Assembly: GCF_026342835.1 (NCBI RefSeq)
Contig: NZ_JAPEMI010000001.1
Coordinates: 5,834,501 to 5,898,500 of the forward strand
From: Streptomyces sp. NBC_00154
GTDB lineage: Bacteria > Actinomycetota > Actinomycetes > Streptomycetales > Streptomycetaceae
Direction of reading: 5' to 3'
Length of the DNA stretch: 64,000 nt
Shown: positions 37,459 through 45,477 of the stretch, one piece after another
Position numbering within the stretch: position 1 is the first letter of the stretch
Layout of the letters: the number at the start of each line of letters is the position of its first letter
Notes under the pieces: model-generated
What the model saw: only the letters and a program-made list of their open reading frames with translations
The model's database searches: none
What the model was told of the DNA's origin: nothing
Program-made: the position numbers and the translations under genes

Positions 37459-38256
37459 ATGCCGCCGTTGCGCACCGCCCTGCTCCAGAGCTCCGGACGT
37501 CCGGGCTCGGTGGCCGAGAACATCCAGGTGATCGACGAGGCCGCCGGCCGCGCGGCAGCGGCCGGGGCCCGGCTGCTGGTCTGCCCCGAACTGTTCCTCA
37601 CCGGATACGCCATCGGCGACGACGTGCCCCGGCTGGCCGAGCCCGCCGACGGCACCTCCGCACGGGCCGTCGCCGACATCGCCGTGCGGCACGGGCTCGC
37701 GGTCCTGTACGGCTACCCGGAGCGCGCGGACGAGCTGATCTTCAACGCGGCGCAGCTGATCGGTCCGGACGGCACCCGGCTCGCCAACTACCGCAAGACC
37801 CACCTGTTCGGCTGCTTCGAGCAGCAGTGGTTCACCCCCGGCGACCAGCCCGTCGTCCAGGCCGAGGTGGACGGCGTACGCATCGGGATCATGATCTGTT
37901 ACGACGTCGAGTTCCCGGAGAACGTACGGGCGCACGCGCTCGCCGCCACCGACCTGCTGCTGGTGCCGACCGCGCAGATGCACCCCTTCCAGTTCGTCGC
38001 GGAGTCCGTCGTACCGGTCCGTGCCTTCGAGAGCCAGATGTATGTCGCGTACGTCAACAGGACAGGTCCGGAAGGCGAGTTCGAGTTCGTCGGGCTGAGC
38101 TGCCTGGCCGGACCCGACGGCACCGTCCGCACCCGGGCCGGACGCGGCGAGGAGCTTGTCGTCGGCGATGTGGACCCGGAGTTCCTGAGCGCGTCCCGCG
38201 CCGCCAACCCGTATCTGCACGACCGCCGCCCCGGTCTGTACGGCTCCCTCGTCTGA
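37459..38256 (+). CDS. davA: 5-aminovaleramidase-like carbon-nitrogen hydrolase
   Basis: Nitrilase-superfamily amidase of 265 residues with the catalytic triad Glu in CPELFLTGYAIG, Lys in NYRKTHLFG, and Cys in IGIMICYDVEFPEN. Length and blocks such as LLVCPELFLTGY, YGYPERADE and NYRKTHLFG closely resemble recalled Pseudomonas DavA, which hydrolyses 5-aminovaleramide to 5-aminovalerate. The davB-like gene follows after 48 bases. The ATG at 37459 fits the family start; there is no strong ribosome binding site (GAGGTCTGCC). The exact amide could differ if DavB acts on another amino acid. Confidence 0.82.
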   Translation: MPPLRTALLQSSGRPGSVAENIQVIDEAAGRAAAAGARLLVCPELFLTGYAIGDDVPRLAEPADGTSARAVADIAVRHGLAVLYGYPERADELIFNAAQLIGPDGTRLANYRKTHLFGCFEQQWFTPGDQPVVQAEVDGVRIGIMICYDVEFPENVRAHALAATDLLLVPTAQMHPFQFVAESVVPVRAFESQMYVAYVNRTGPEGEFEFVGLSCLAGPDGTVRTRAGRGEELVVGDVDPEFLSASRAANPYLHDRRPGLYGSLV

Positions 38257-38304
38257 GCCCACGCCCTCCCGCTTCCTCTTTCCCGTGCAAGGAGTCCGTA
38301 CCCC

Positions 38305-40011
38305 ATGACGTCCACGGTGCCCAACGCCGTCCAGCACACCGACGCGCAGCCGCCGATCACCATGTTCGGGCCGGACTTCCCGTACGCGTACGACGACTTC
38401 CTGGCCCACCCCGCGGGGCTCGGCCAGATACCGGCGACCGAGCACGGCACCGAGGTCGCCGTCATCGGCGGCGGGCTCTCCGGCATCGTGGCCGCGTACG
38501 AACTCATGAAGATGGGCCTCAAGCCCGTCGTCTACGAGGCGGACCAGATCGGCGGGCGGCTGCGTACCGTCGGTTTCGACGGCTGTGACCCCTCGCTGGC
38601 CGCCGAGATGGGCGCGATGCGCTTTCCGCCGTCGTCCACGGCGCTGCAGCACTACATCGACCTGGTGAACCTGCGGACCGAGCCGTTCCCCAACCCGCTG
38701 TCCCCCGCCACCCCGTCGACCGTCGTCGACCTCAAGGGCGAGTCGCACTACGCGGAGACCATCGCCGACCTGCCGCAGGTCTACCGCGATGTGATGGACG
38801 CCTGGAACGCCTGTCTGGAGGAGGGCGCCGACTTCTCCGACATGAACCGGGCGATGCGCGAGCGCGACGTCCCGCGCATCCGGGAGATCTGGGCGAAGCT
38901 CGTCGAGAAGCTCGACAACCAGACCTTCTACGGCTTCCTCTGCGCCTCCGACGCCTTCAAGTCGTTCCGGCACCGCGAGATCTTCGGTCAGGTCGGCTTC
39001 GGTACCGGCGGCTGGGACACCGACTTCCCCAACTCCATCCTGGAGATCCTGCGGGTCGTCTACACCGAGGCCGACGACCATCACCGCGGCATCGTCGGCG
39101 GCAGCCAGCAGCTCCCGCTGCGGCTCTGGGAGCGCGAGCCGCAGAAGATCGTGCACTGGCCGCTCGGCACGTCGCTGTCCTCGCTGCACGACGGCGAGCC
39201 CCGCCCCGCCGTGACCCGGCTGCACCGCACCGCCGGGAACCGGATCACCGTCACCGACGCGACCGGCGACATCCGCACCTTCCGGGCGGCGATCTTCACC
39301 GGGCAGTCCTGGCTGCTGCTCTCCAAGATCGACTGCGACGACGCGCTGTTCCCCATCGACCACTGGACGGCGATGGAGCGCACCCACTACATGGAGTCGT
39401 CGAAGCTGTTCGTTCCGGTCGACCGGCCGTTCTGGCTGGACAAGGCTGTCGACGACAGGGGGGTTCCCACGGGCCGGGACGTCATGTCGATGACGCTCAC
39501 CGACCGGATGACCCGGGGTACCTACCTCCTCGACGACGGGCCCGACAAGCCGGCCGTCATCTGCCTCTCGTACACGTGGTGCGACGACAGCCTGAAGTGG
39601 CTGCCGCTCTCCCCGAACGAGCGCATGGAGGTCATGCTGAAGTCGCTCGGCGAGATCTACCCGGACGTCGACATCAGGAAGCACATCATCGGCAACCCGG
39701 TGACGGTCTCCTGGGAGAACGAGCCCTACTTCATGGGCGCGTTCAAGGCCAATCTGCCGGGCCACTACCGCTATCAGCGGCGGCTGTTCACCCACTTCAT
39801 GCAGGACCGGCTGCCCGCCGACAAGCGCGGACTCTTCCTCGCGGGCGACGACATCTCCTGGACGGCCGGATGGGCCGAGGGCGCCGTGCAGACCGCGCTC
39901 AACGCCGTCTGGGGTGTGATGAACCAGTTCGGCGGCGCCACGGATGCGACGAACCCCGGCCCCGGTGACGTCTTCGACGACATCGCTCCGGTCGAACTCC
40001 CGGAGGACTGA
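38305..40011 (+). CDS. davB: L-lysine 2-monooxygenase-like flavin amine oxidase
   Basis: A 568-residue FAD enzyme. The dinucleotide fold is EVAVIGGGLSGIVAAYELM with VVYEADQIGGRLRT, and MGAMRFP marks the substrate pocket. A C-terminal FAD block is GLFLAGDDISWTAGWAEGAV. Many segments (TMFGPDFPYAYDD, HPAGLGQIPA, GFGTGGWDTDFPNS, MSMTLTDRMTRGTYL) match recalled Pseudomonas DavB, which turns lysine into 5-aminovaleramide with loss of CO2. Related enzymes act on tryptophan or arginine, so lysine is likely but not proven. AAGGAG is 12 bases before the ATG. It forms an operon with davA. Confidence 0.82.
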   Translation: MTSTVPNAVQHTDAQPPITMFGPDFPYAYDDFLAHPAGLGQIPATEHGTEVAVIGGGLSGIVAAYELMKMGLKPVVYEADQIGGRLRTVGFDGCDPSLAAEMGAMRFPPSSTALQHYIDLVNLRTEPFPNPLSPATPSTVVDLKGESHYAETIADLPQVYRDVMDAWNACLEEGADFSDMNRAMRERDVPRIREIWAKLVEKLDNQTFYGFLCASDAFKSFRHREIFGQVGFGTGGWDTDFPNSILEILRVVYTEADDHHRGIVGGSQQLPLRLWEREPQKIVHWPLGTSLSSLHDGEPRPAVTRLHRTAGNRITVTDATGDIRTFRAAIFTGQSWLLLSKIDCDDALFPIDHWTAMERTHYMESSKLFVPVDRPFWLDKAVDDRGVPTGRDVMSMTLTDRMTRGTYLLDDGPDKPAVICLSYTWCDDSLKWLPLSPNERMEVMLKSLGEIYPDVDIRKHIIGNPVTVSWENEPYFMGAFKANLPGHYRYQRRLFTHFMQDRLPADKRGLFLAGDDISWTAGWAEGAVQTALNAVWGVMNQFGGATDATNPGPGDVFDDIAPVELPED

Positions 40012-40046
40012 CCGGCGTTACGCGGGCCGGCAGACGCTGCGCTGCC

Positions 40047-40100
40047 GGCCCGGGCTCCGGCCCCGGCCCGGGCTCCGGCCCCGGCCCGGGCTCCGGCACC
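40047..40100. repeat. three tandem 18-bp repeats
   Basis: GGCCCGGGCTCCGGCCCC occurs at 40047-40064 and 40065-40082, and with one change at 40083-40100. It lies in the converging gap between davB and the DUF5995 gene. The units are self-complementary at CCCGGG and may stop transcription, but the array looks like simple replication slippage. Confidence 0.75.
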
Positions 40101-40165
40101 GGGCGACAGATGGCGTACCGGATGCGCCGCCGTCGCGGTGCGGGCGCCTTCGCAGAGGTGTGCGG

Positions 40166-40885
40166 TCAGCGGCACGGGGTGAGCAGACAGCGCCCCACCA
40201 GACCCGCACCCGCGTCCATCCGCTGCCGGAACTCCTCGGCGAGCACCGGGAGATCACGCAGCCGCCACAGCACCCGGGCCGCCGACCACGCCGCCTCGCG
40301 GGCCCGGTCCAGACTCCATGTCCCCAGCAGGTGGGTCAGCGGATCCGCGACCTCCAGCAGATCGGGACCCGGCATCAGATCCTCCCGGATCTGCTCCTCC
40401 AGCATCGCGAGGAGGTCGCCCACCTGGTCGAACTCCTCCTGCAGGTCCGGCGGTGCGCAGTGGAGCGTGCGGCAGGTGTCCACGACGGCGAGCGCCAGAT
40501 CGTGGCCGATGTGTGCGTTGATCCCCGCCATCGCGAACTGCAGCGGCCGTACACCGGGATGGTGCCGGTACTGGAACAGCGGGCGCCAGCAGTCGGGCGG
40601 CCGGTGCCCTGCCGACGCTGCGTCGACGGCCGCGAGATAGCGCTCCGCGAACTGCACGTCCAGGGCGGCCGCGGCCACCCGGTCGGGGAACGCGCCTTCG
40701 GTGATCTGCCGGTCGACGGTCTCGGTGACCGTCAGATAGACCCGGTTGAAGACCGCCACCCCGTCCACCGGCGGCCAGGAGGACTGAAGGTCACGCATCC
40801 GCCCGAGCACCGAGGTGACATCGGGCGGCGTGGCGACGGGACCGGCCCGGCCCGCGCACTGCTCCATCTGCTTGAACTGCGACAT
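40166..40885 (-). CDS. DUF5995 family protein
   Basis: A 239-residue all-helical protein that I assign to the DUF5995 family from its conserved core QFAMAGINAHIGHDLALAVVDTC and the NRVYLTVTETVDRQI segment. It is cytoplasmic, with no signal peptide. Function is unknown; the HxxH-like histidines (GINAHIGHD) may bind a metal. It is transcribed in the same direction as the uracil permease upstream, about 220 bases away. The start ATG is at 40885. Confidence 0.75.
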   Translation of the reverse strand: MSQFKQMEQCAGRAGPVATPPDVTSVLGRMRDLQSSWPPVDGVAVFNRVYLTVTETVDRQITEGAFPDRVAAAALDVQFAERYLAAVDAASAGHRPPDCWRPLFQYRHHPGVRPLQFAMAGINAHIGHDLALAVVDTCRTLHCAPPDLQEEFDQVGDLLAMLEEQIREDLMPGPDLLEVADPLTHLLGTWSLDRAREAAWSAARVLWRLRDLPVLAEEFRQRMDAGAGLVGRCLLTPCR

Positions 40886-41104
40886 GGGGGCAGCGTCCCA
40901 GCCGCGGGTCCGCCGTGGCGCCGACGGGCCGTGGGTTCATCGGAACGGGGGAACGAGGGCAGAGCCATCGGTGCCCCGGAGGCCCGCCCCGGGTCGTTTC
41001 GGACGGGTGAGCGCGGCGGTGCGCGGTCAGGCCGAAGGCGTCGGGTCACCGATTCCCCGGGCCACGAGTTCGGGCACGGTGTGTTCACTTCCTCCCGGAG
41101 GGGG

Positions 41105-42496
41105 CTACTGCGTAGGCGGCTTCGTGTCGTCGTACGTGGACGTGCCCGCGTCCAGCAGCGGCTCCTGCGGCTTCAGATGGGCCGGGGCGAAGGCCCGCAG
41201 CACGTGGTAGCCGGTGATCACGACGATGGTGCCGAGCGCGATCCCGCTCAGCTCGAAGTCGTCGGTGATCTTCAGGCTGACCCCGCCGACACCGATGATG
41301 ATGCCCGCGGCGGCCGGCACCAGATTCAGCGGGTTGCGGAGGTCGACGTTGCCGCTCATCCAGATCTGGGCGCCCAGCAGGCCGATCATCCCGTACAGGA
41401 TGACGGTGATGCCGCCGAGGACCCCGCCCGGGATCGCGGCGACGACCGCGCCGAACTTGGGACAGAGCCCGAACAGCAGGGCGAAGCAGGCGGCGGCCCA
41501 GTACGCGGCGGTGGAGTAGACGCGGGTCGCGGCCATGACGCCGATGTTCTCGGAGTACGTGGTGTTGGGCGGGCCACCCACGGCGGTGGAGAGCATGGAG
41601 GCTGCGCCGTCCGCCGCGATGGCGGTGCCGAGCTTGTCGTCGAGCGAGTCACCGGTCATCTCGCCCACGGCCTTGACGTGCCCCGCGTTCTCCGCGATCA
41701 GCGCGATCACCACCGGCAGTGCGACCAGGATCGCCGACCATTCGAAGCTCGGGGCGTGGAAGGACGGCAGTCCGATCCAGTCGGCCTTGGAGACGCCCGA
41801 CAGGTCGAGCCGCCAGTGGTCGACCGCCTCGGCGCCGCCCGTCGGTGAATGGATCTTTCCGAAGACCCGGTCCAGCACCCAGGACAGCGCATAGCCGAAG
41901 ACCAGACCGAGGAAGATCGCGATGCGCGAGAAGAATCCGCGCAGGCACACCACGGCCATACCGGTGAAGAGCATGACCAGCAGCGCGGTCCACTGGTCCT
42001 GCGGCCAGTACGTCGACGCGGTGACCGGCGCCAGGTTGAAGCCGATGAGCATGACGACGGCGCCGGTGACCACGGGCGGCATCGCCGCGTGGATGATCCG
42101 GGCCCCGAAGCGCTGCACCGCGAGACCCGCGAGGAAGAGCGCCACGCCGACGACGAAGACCGCCCCGGTGACGACGGCACTGTCCCCGCCGCTCGCCCGG
42201 ATCGTCGCGGCCACGCCCACGAAGGAGAGCGAACAGCCGAGATAGCTGGGCACCCGGCCGCGCGTGGCGAGCAGGAAGATGGCCGTCGCGACGCCGGACA
42301 TCATGATCGCGAGGTTCGGGTCCAGCCCCATGAGCACCGGGGCGACGAACGAAGCGCCGAACATCGCAACCACGTGCTGGGCGCCGAGCCCGAACGTACG
42401 GGGCCAGGAGAGCCGCTCATCGGGCCGGACCACGGCCCCCGGTGCGGGGGTCTTTCCGTCGCCGTGCAAGGTCCAGCGCACGCCGAGGCCGCCCAT
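41105..42496 (-). CDS. uraA: uracil/xanthine permease (NCS2 family)
   Basis: A 463-residue membrane transporter with about 14 predicted helices. Motifs: LGAQHVVAMFGASFVAPVLM (TM1), IAENAGHVKAVGEMTG (the conserved Glu of the substrate site), and GGPPNTTYSENIGVMAATR (TM10 region). These match UraA-type uracil:proton symporters; xanthine or uric acid is less likely. The ATG follows GGGAG on the minus strand. Although it would serve pyrimidine salvage, I see no PyrR-loop consensus before it. It is divergent from the alginate-lyase-like gene. Confidence 0.88.
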   Translation of the reverse strand: MGGLGVRWTLHGDGKTPAPGAVVRPDERLSWPRTFGLGAQHVVAMFGASFVAPVLMGLDPNLAIMMSGVATAIFLLATRGRVPSYLGCSLSFVGVAATIRASGGDSAVVTGAVFVVGVALFLAGLAVQRFGARIIHAAMPPVVTGAVVMLIGFNLAPVTASTYWPQDQWTALLVMLFTGMAVVCLRGFFSRIAIFLGLVFGYALSWVLDRVFGKIHSPTGGAEAVDHWRLDLSGVSKADWIGLPSFHAPSFEWSAILVALPVVIALIAENAGHVKAVGEMTGDSLDDKLGTAIAADGAASMLSTAVGGPPNTTYSENIGVMAATRVYSTAAYWAAACFALLFGLCPKFGAVVAAIPGGVLGGITVILYGMIGLLGAQIWMSGNVDLRNPLNLVPAAAGIIIGVGGVSLKITDDFELSGIALGTIVVITGYHVLRAFAPAHLKPQEPLLDAGTSTYDDTKPPTQ

Positions 42497-42676
42497 GGTC
42501 GCTCCCTGTGTGTCCGTGTGTGGGTCCGTGCGGTGCCCGGTGCCGTCTTGGTACGGCCCGGCGCCACCGCGGAGAAGATCAGCGCCATGCTAATGCCGGA
42601 GCGGCGGCGACCCGTGTCCGGGTTCCGCTGCGCGAGCCCCGCCCGAGGGTCCCATCCATGAATCGTGCGCGAAGCA

Positions 42677-42705
42677 TTGTCACCCCGAACAGGCGGCTCT
42701 ACGCT
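42677..42705 (+). promoter_or_regulatory. promoter of the alginate-lyase-like gene
   Basis: TTGTCA (42677-42682) and TACGCT (42700-42705) with exactly 17 bases between. Start near 42712, 50 bases before the ATG, in an A/T-rich leader. Confidence 0.55.
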
Positions 42706-42762
42706 CACACGGTCGTGCTCGTGAACATCATTCATATATCTGATTCATGAGGGGAGTGCTCG

Positions 42763-44052
42763 ATGAGCGAAAGACCTCGTCGGCGTCTCGGAGCCCTGCT
42801 CACCACCGTCGTTGCCCTGACCGCCGTCCTGGTGCCGGCCGCCTCCTCCGCAGCCGCCACCGCCCACCGCCCGCCGCCCCGGGTGCCGAGGACCGTGGTC
42901 ATCGACGGCCACCGCATTCAGCAGACCAAGCTACGGCTCGACCACGGCGACCGGGCTCTGCGCACGGCCGTCGACGCGCTGACCGTGAAGGCGGACAGCT
43001 GGCTGGACCAGGGCCCCTGGACGGTCGTCGACAAGCCGAAACCCGCACCGAGCGGGGACCCGCACGACTACCTGAGCCAGGCCCCGTACTGGTGGCCCTC
43101 CCAGCCGAAGACCGCGGAGAACCCGTGGGGCTGTCCGTACGTCCAGCGCGACGGCGAACGCAACCCCGAGGTCGACACCGGCACCGACCGCCCCGACATC
43201 GGCAAGGTCTTCAACTCGGTCACCACGCTCAGCCTCGCCTGGTACTACACGGGCCGGAAGCAGTACGCCGAGCACGCCTCGGACATCCTGCGCACCTGGT
43301 TCCTCGACCCCGCGACCCGGATGAACCCCAACCTGAACCACGGGCAGTTCATCCCCTGCAAGTACGACGGCCGGGCCATCGGCATCATCGACTTCTCCCA
43401 GCAGTACACCTCGGTCCTGGACGCCATCGCCCTCCTCGACACGGGTGCGCCCGGCTGGTCGAAGAGCGACCGGACCGGCATGCAGGCCTGGAACGCCTCC
43501 TTCCTGGACTGGCTGGTCGACTCGGACTTCGGCAAGCAGGAATCGGCCGCCCAGAACAACCACGGCACCTTCCAGGACATGCAGATCGCCGGACTCGCCC
43601 TCGCCACCGGTGACAAGGACCTCGCCCGCAAAGTAGTCCTCGACGCGCGTGCGCTGCGGATCGACCCGCAGATCGCCGCCGACGGCACCCAGCCGCAGGA
43701 GCTGGCGCGCACCCGCAGCTGGCACTACTCGACCTTCGACCTGGTCGCCTACACGCGGCTCGCCGCGATCGGCAAGCAGGTCGGTGTGGACCTCTGGGCC
43801 TACCAAGGGCCGCAGGGGCAGAGCCTGTTCAAGGCGGTCGACTATCTGCTGCCTGCCGCGTCCGGGGCGGCCCCCTGGCCGCACCCCGAGCTCGAGTTCT
43901 ACCGGTACGCGGCCAGTGACATCGTGCACGCTGCCGCCGACGCCGGTGACCGGCAGGCGCAGGCCGCCGTACCGCAACTGGAGACGCCGCCCGGCGGCGA
44001 CCTCTGGGCGCTGCGGCCCGCAGCGGAGCAGCTCGACTCGATCGCCGGCTGA
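42763..44052 (+). CDS. secreted alginate-lyase-like polysaccharide lyase
   Basis: A 429-residue exported protein. The signal peptide is basic RPRRRLG, then a hydrophobic core LLTTVVALTAVLVPA, with cleavage probably near SAAATA. The mature part is an alpha/alpha-toroid of the alginate-lyase (PF05426-like) group: YLSQAPYWWPSQP, IGKVFNSVTTLSLAWYYTG, AQNNHGTFQDMQIAGLAL (active-site Asn-His), and TRSWHYSTFDL (Arg and Tyr). It may cleave alginate or another uronic-acid polymer. AGGGGAG is eight bases before the ATG. It is monocistronic, with its own promoter and terminator. Confidence 0.8.
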   Translation: MSERPRRRLGALLTTVVALTAVLVPAASSAAATAHRPPPRVPRTVVIDGHRIQQTKLRLDHGDRALRTAVDALTVKADSWLDQGPWTVVDKPKPAPSGDPHDYLSQAPYWWPSQPKTAENPWGCPYVQRDGERNPEVDTGTDRPDIGKVFNSVTTLSLAWYYTGRKQYAEHASDILRTWFLDPATRMNPNLNHGQFIPCKYDGRAIGIIDFSQQYTSVLDAIALLDTGAPGWSKSDRTGMQAWNASFLDWLVDSDFGKQESAAQNNHGTFQDMQIAGLALATGDKDLARKVVLDARALRIDPQIAADGTQPQELARTRSWHYSTFDLVAYTRLAAIGKQVGVDLWAYQGPQGQSLFKAVDYLLPAASGAAPWPHPELEFYRYAASDIVHAAADAGDRQAQAAVPQLETPPGGDLWALRPAAEQLDSIAG

Positions 44053-44056
44053 ACGT

Positions 44057-44092
44057 CCGCGGGCGGGGCTCCACCAGGAGCCCCGCCCGCGG
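44057..44092. terminator. bidirectional terminator between lyase and MFS genes
   Basis: Perfect 16-bp stem (44057-44072 with 44077-44092, CCGCGGGCGGGGCTCC arm) closed by ACCA, centred between two converging stops. Confidence 0.8.
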
Positions 44093-44101
44093 AACGAGCC
44101 C

Positions 44102-45328
44102 TCAGGCCCGGGGCTCGGCCGCCGTCTCGGGTGCGCCGACCGCCTTCGCCGCGACCTGGCGGTCACCCGCCCGCAGCACGCCGGCCCCCAGCACCAGACC
44201 GAACGCCAACACCGTCACCAGGCCGAACGACACGACCAGCGAGGTCGCCTCGGCCAGCGAACCGATCGCCGACGGGGCGATCAGCCCCGAGGTGTACGTG
44301 ATCGTGGCGACGCCCGCGATCGCCTGGCTCGGGTTCGGCCCGCTGCGTCCCGCCGCCGCGAACGCGAGCGGGACGACCACGGCGACACCGAGGCCCAGCA
44401 GTCCGAAACCGCACATGGCCGGAACCGCGCCCGGCGCGACGACCACCAGCACACCCCCGACGGTTGCCAGCACTCCGCCCACCCGCACGGTCCTGACCGC
44501 ACCGAACCGGTCGACGACCTTGTCCCCGGCGATCCGGGCCACCGCCATCGTCAGTGCGAACGCCGTCGTGGACGCGGCCGCGAGCCCGGCGGAGCTGTCC
44601 ATGATGTCCCGGAGGTAGACCGCCGACCAGTCCAGGCTGGCTCCCTCGGCGAACACTGCGCAGAACCCCACCGCGCCGATGACCAGCGCCGACCTGGGTG
44701 GCAGGGTGAACCGCGGTGGCGGCTCCTCGTCCGGCTCGCTGCGCAGATCCAGTACGCGCCGGCAGGCGATCAGGCCGAGCACGGTGAGCACGAGAGCGGC
44801 GAGGACGTGGTGCAGCCGGGCGTCGGCGCCGATGTGGGCGGCCACGGTGCCCGCCGCCGAACCGATCAGCGCGCCCACGCTCCACATGCCGTGCAGCCCG
44901 GACATGATCGACTTGTCGAGACGGTTCTCCACCTCGACGCCGAGGGCGTTCATGGCCACGTCCGACATGCCGGCCGACGCCCCGAACACGAAGAGGGCCG
45001 CGCACAGCGTCAGCAGGTTCGGTGCCAGCGAGGGCAGCGTCAGCGCAAGCGTCCACAGCGCCAGCAGTCCGCGCAGTGCGGTTCTGGCGCCGAGGCGATG
45101 GCTGATCGCACCGGCCAGCGGCATGGCGAGCGAGGCGCCGATCGCCGGGAAGGCCAGGGCGATGCCCAACTGCCCCGCACTGACCCCGGCGTGGTCCTGG
45201 ATCCAGGGCACGCGCGTGGCGAAGCTGCCGGTCACCGCGCCGTGCACGGTGAAGACCGCGGCGATCGCGAACCTGGCCCGCCTCACCTGCTCCGTGCCGA
45301 AGACCGTCCCTGTGGATTCCGTCGTCAT
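44102..45328 (-). CDS. MFS transporter
   Basis: A 408-residue major facilitator protein with about 12 hydrophobic helices. AIGASLAMPLAGAISHRLGART is the loop 2-3 motif A region (G, D/R pattern), and a central cytoplasmic loop (DLRSEPDEEPPPRFTLPP) splits the halves. It resembles YbjJ/sugar-efflux-like exporters, but the substrate cannot be told. The ROK regulator is divergent and a 7-bp palindrome lies between, so this transporter is the probable target of that regulator, suggesting a sugar or sugar derivative. The ATG is at 45328. Confidence 0.85.
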   Translation of the reverse strand: MTTESTGTVFGTEQVRRARFAIAAVFTVHGAVTGSFATRVPWIQDHAGVSAGQLGIALAFPAIGASLAMPLAGAISHRLGARTALRGLLALWTLALTLPSLAPNLLTLCAALFVFGASAGMSDVAMNALGVEVENRLDKSIMSGLHGMWSVGALIGSAAGTVAAHIGADARLHHVLAALVLTVLGLIACRRVLDLRSEPDEEPPPRFTLPPRSALVIGAVGFCAVFAEGASLDWSAVYLRDIMDSSAGLAAASTTAFALTMAVARIAGDKVVDRFGAVRTVRVGGVLATVGGVLVVVAPGAVPAMCGFGLLGLGVAVVVPLAFAAAGRSGPNPSQAIAGVATITYTSGLIAPSAIGSLAEATSLVVSFGLVTVLAFGLVLGAGVLRAGDRQVAAKAVGAPETAAEPRA

Positions 45329-45403
45329 GCCGCCGTGCCCTCCCCTGGGAATTCTCTGTCGCGGTCGACCCCCGCGCCTGTCCTCACGGTGTGGGGAGTA
45401 AAC

Positions 45404-45424
45404 TATCAGGAACCCTGCCTGATA
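45404..45424. promoter_or_regulatory. candidate ROK operator between MFS and ROK genes
   Basis: TATCAGG (45404-45410) and CCTGATA (45418-45424) form a perfect inverted repeat with a seven-base spacer (AACCCTG). It lies midway in the 149-base divergent region, in its most A/T-rich part. Confidence 0.55.
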
Positions 45425-45477
45425 AATAGGCCGTCATGGTCCCTCCCCGTGCGGCAGTGATCTGGAAGGATCCCGGC

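Noticed and set aside
37330..39795. 821-codon minus-strand open frame opposite davA and davB
   Set aside because: Shadow of two well-supported genes; the translated product is repetitive and without motifs.
40047..40100. CRISPR-like array
   Set aside because: Units are contiguous 18-bp repeats without spacers, and no cas gene is present.
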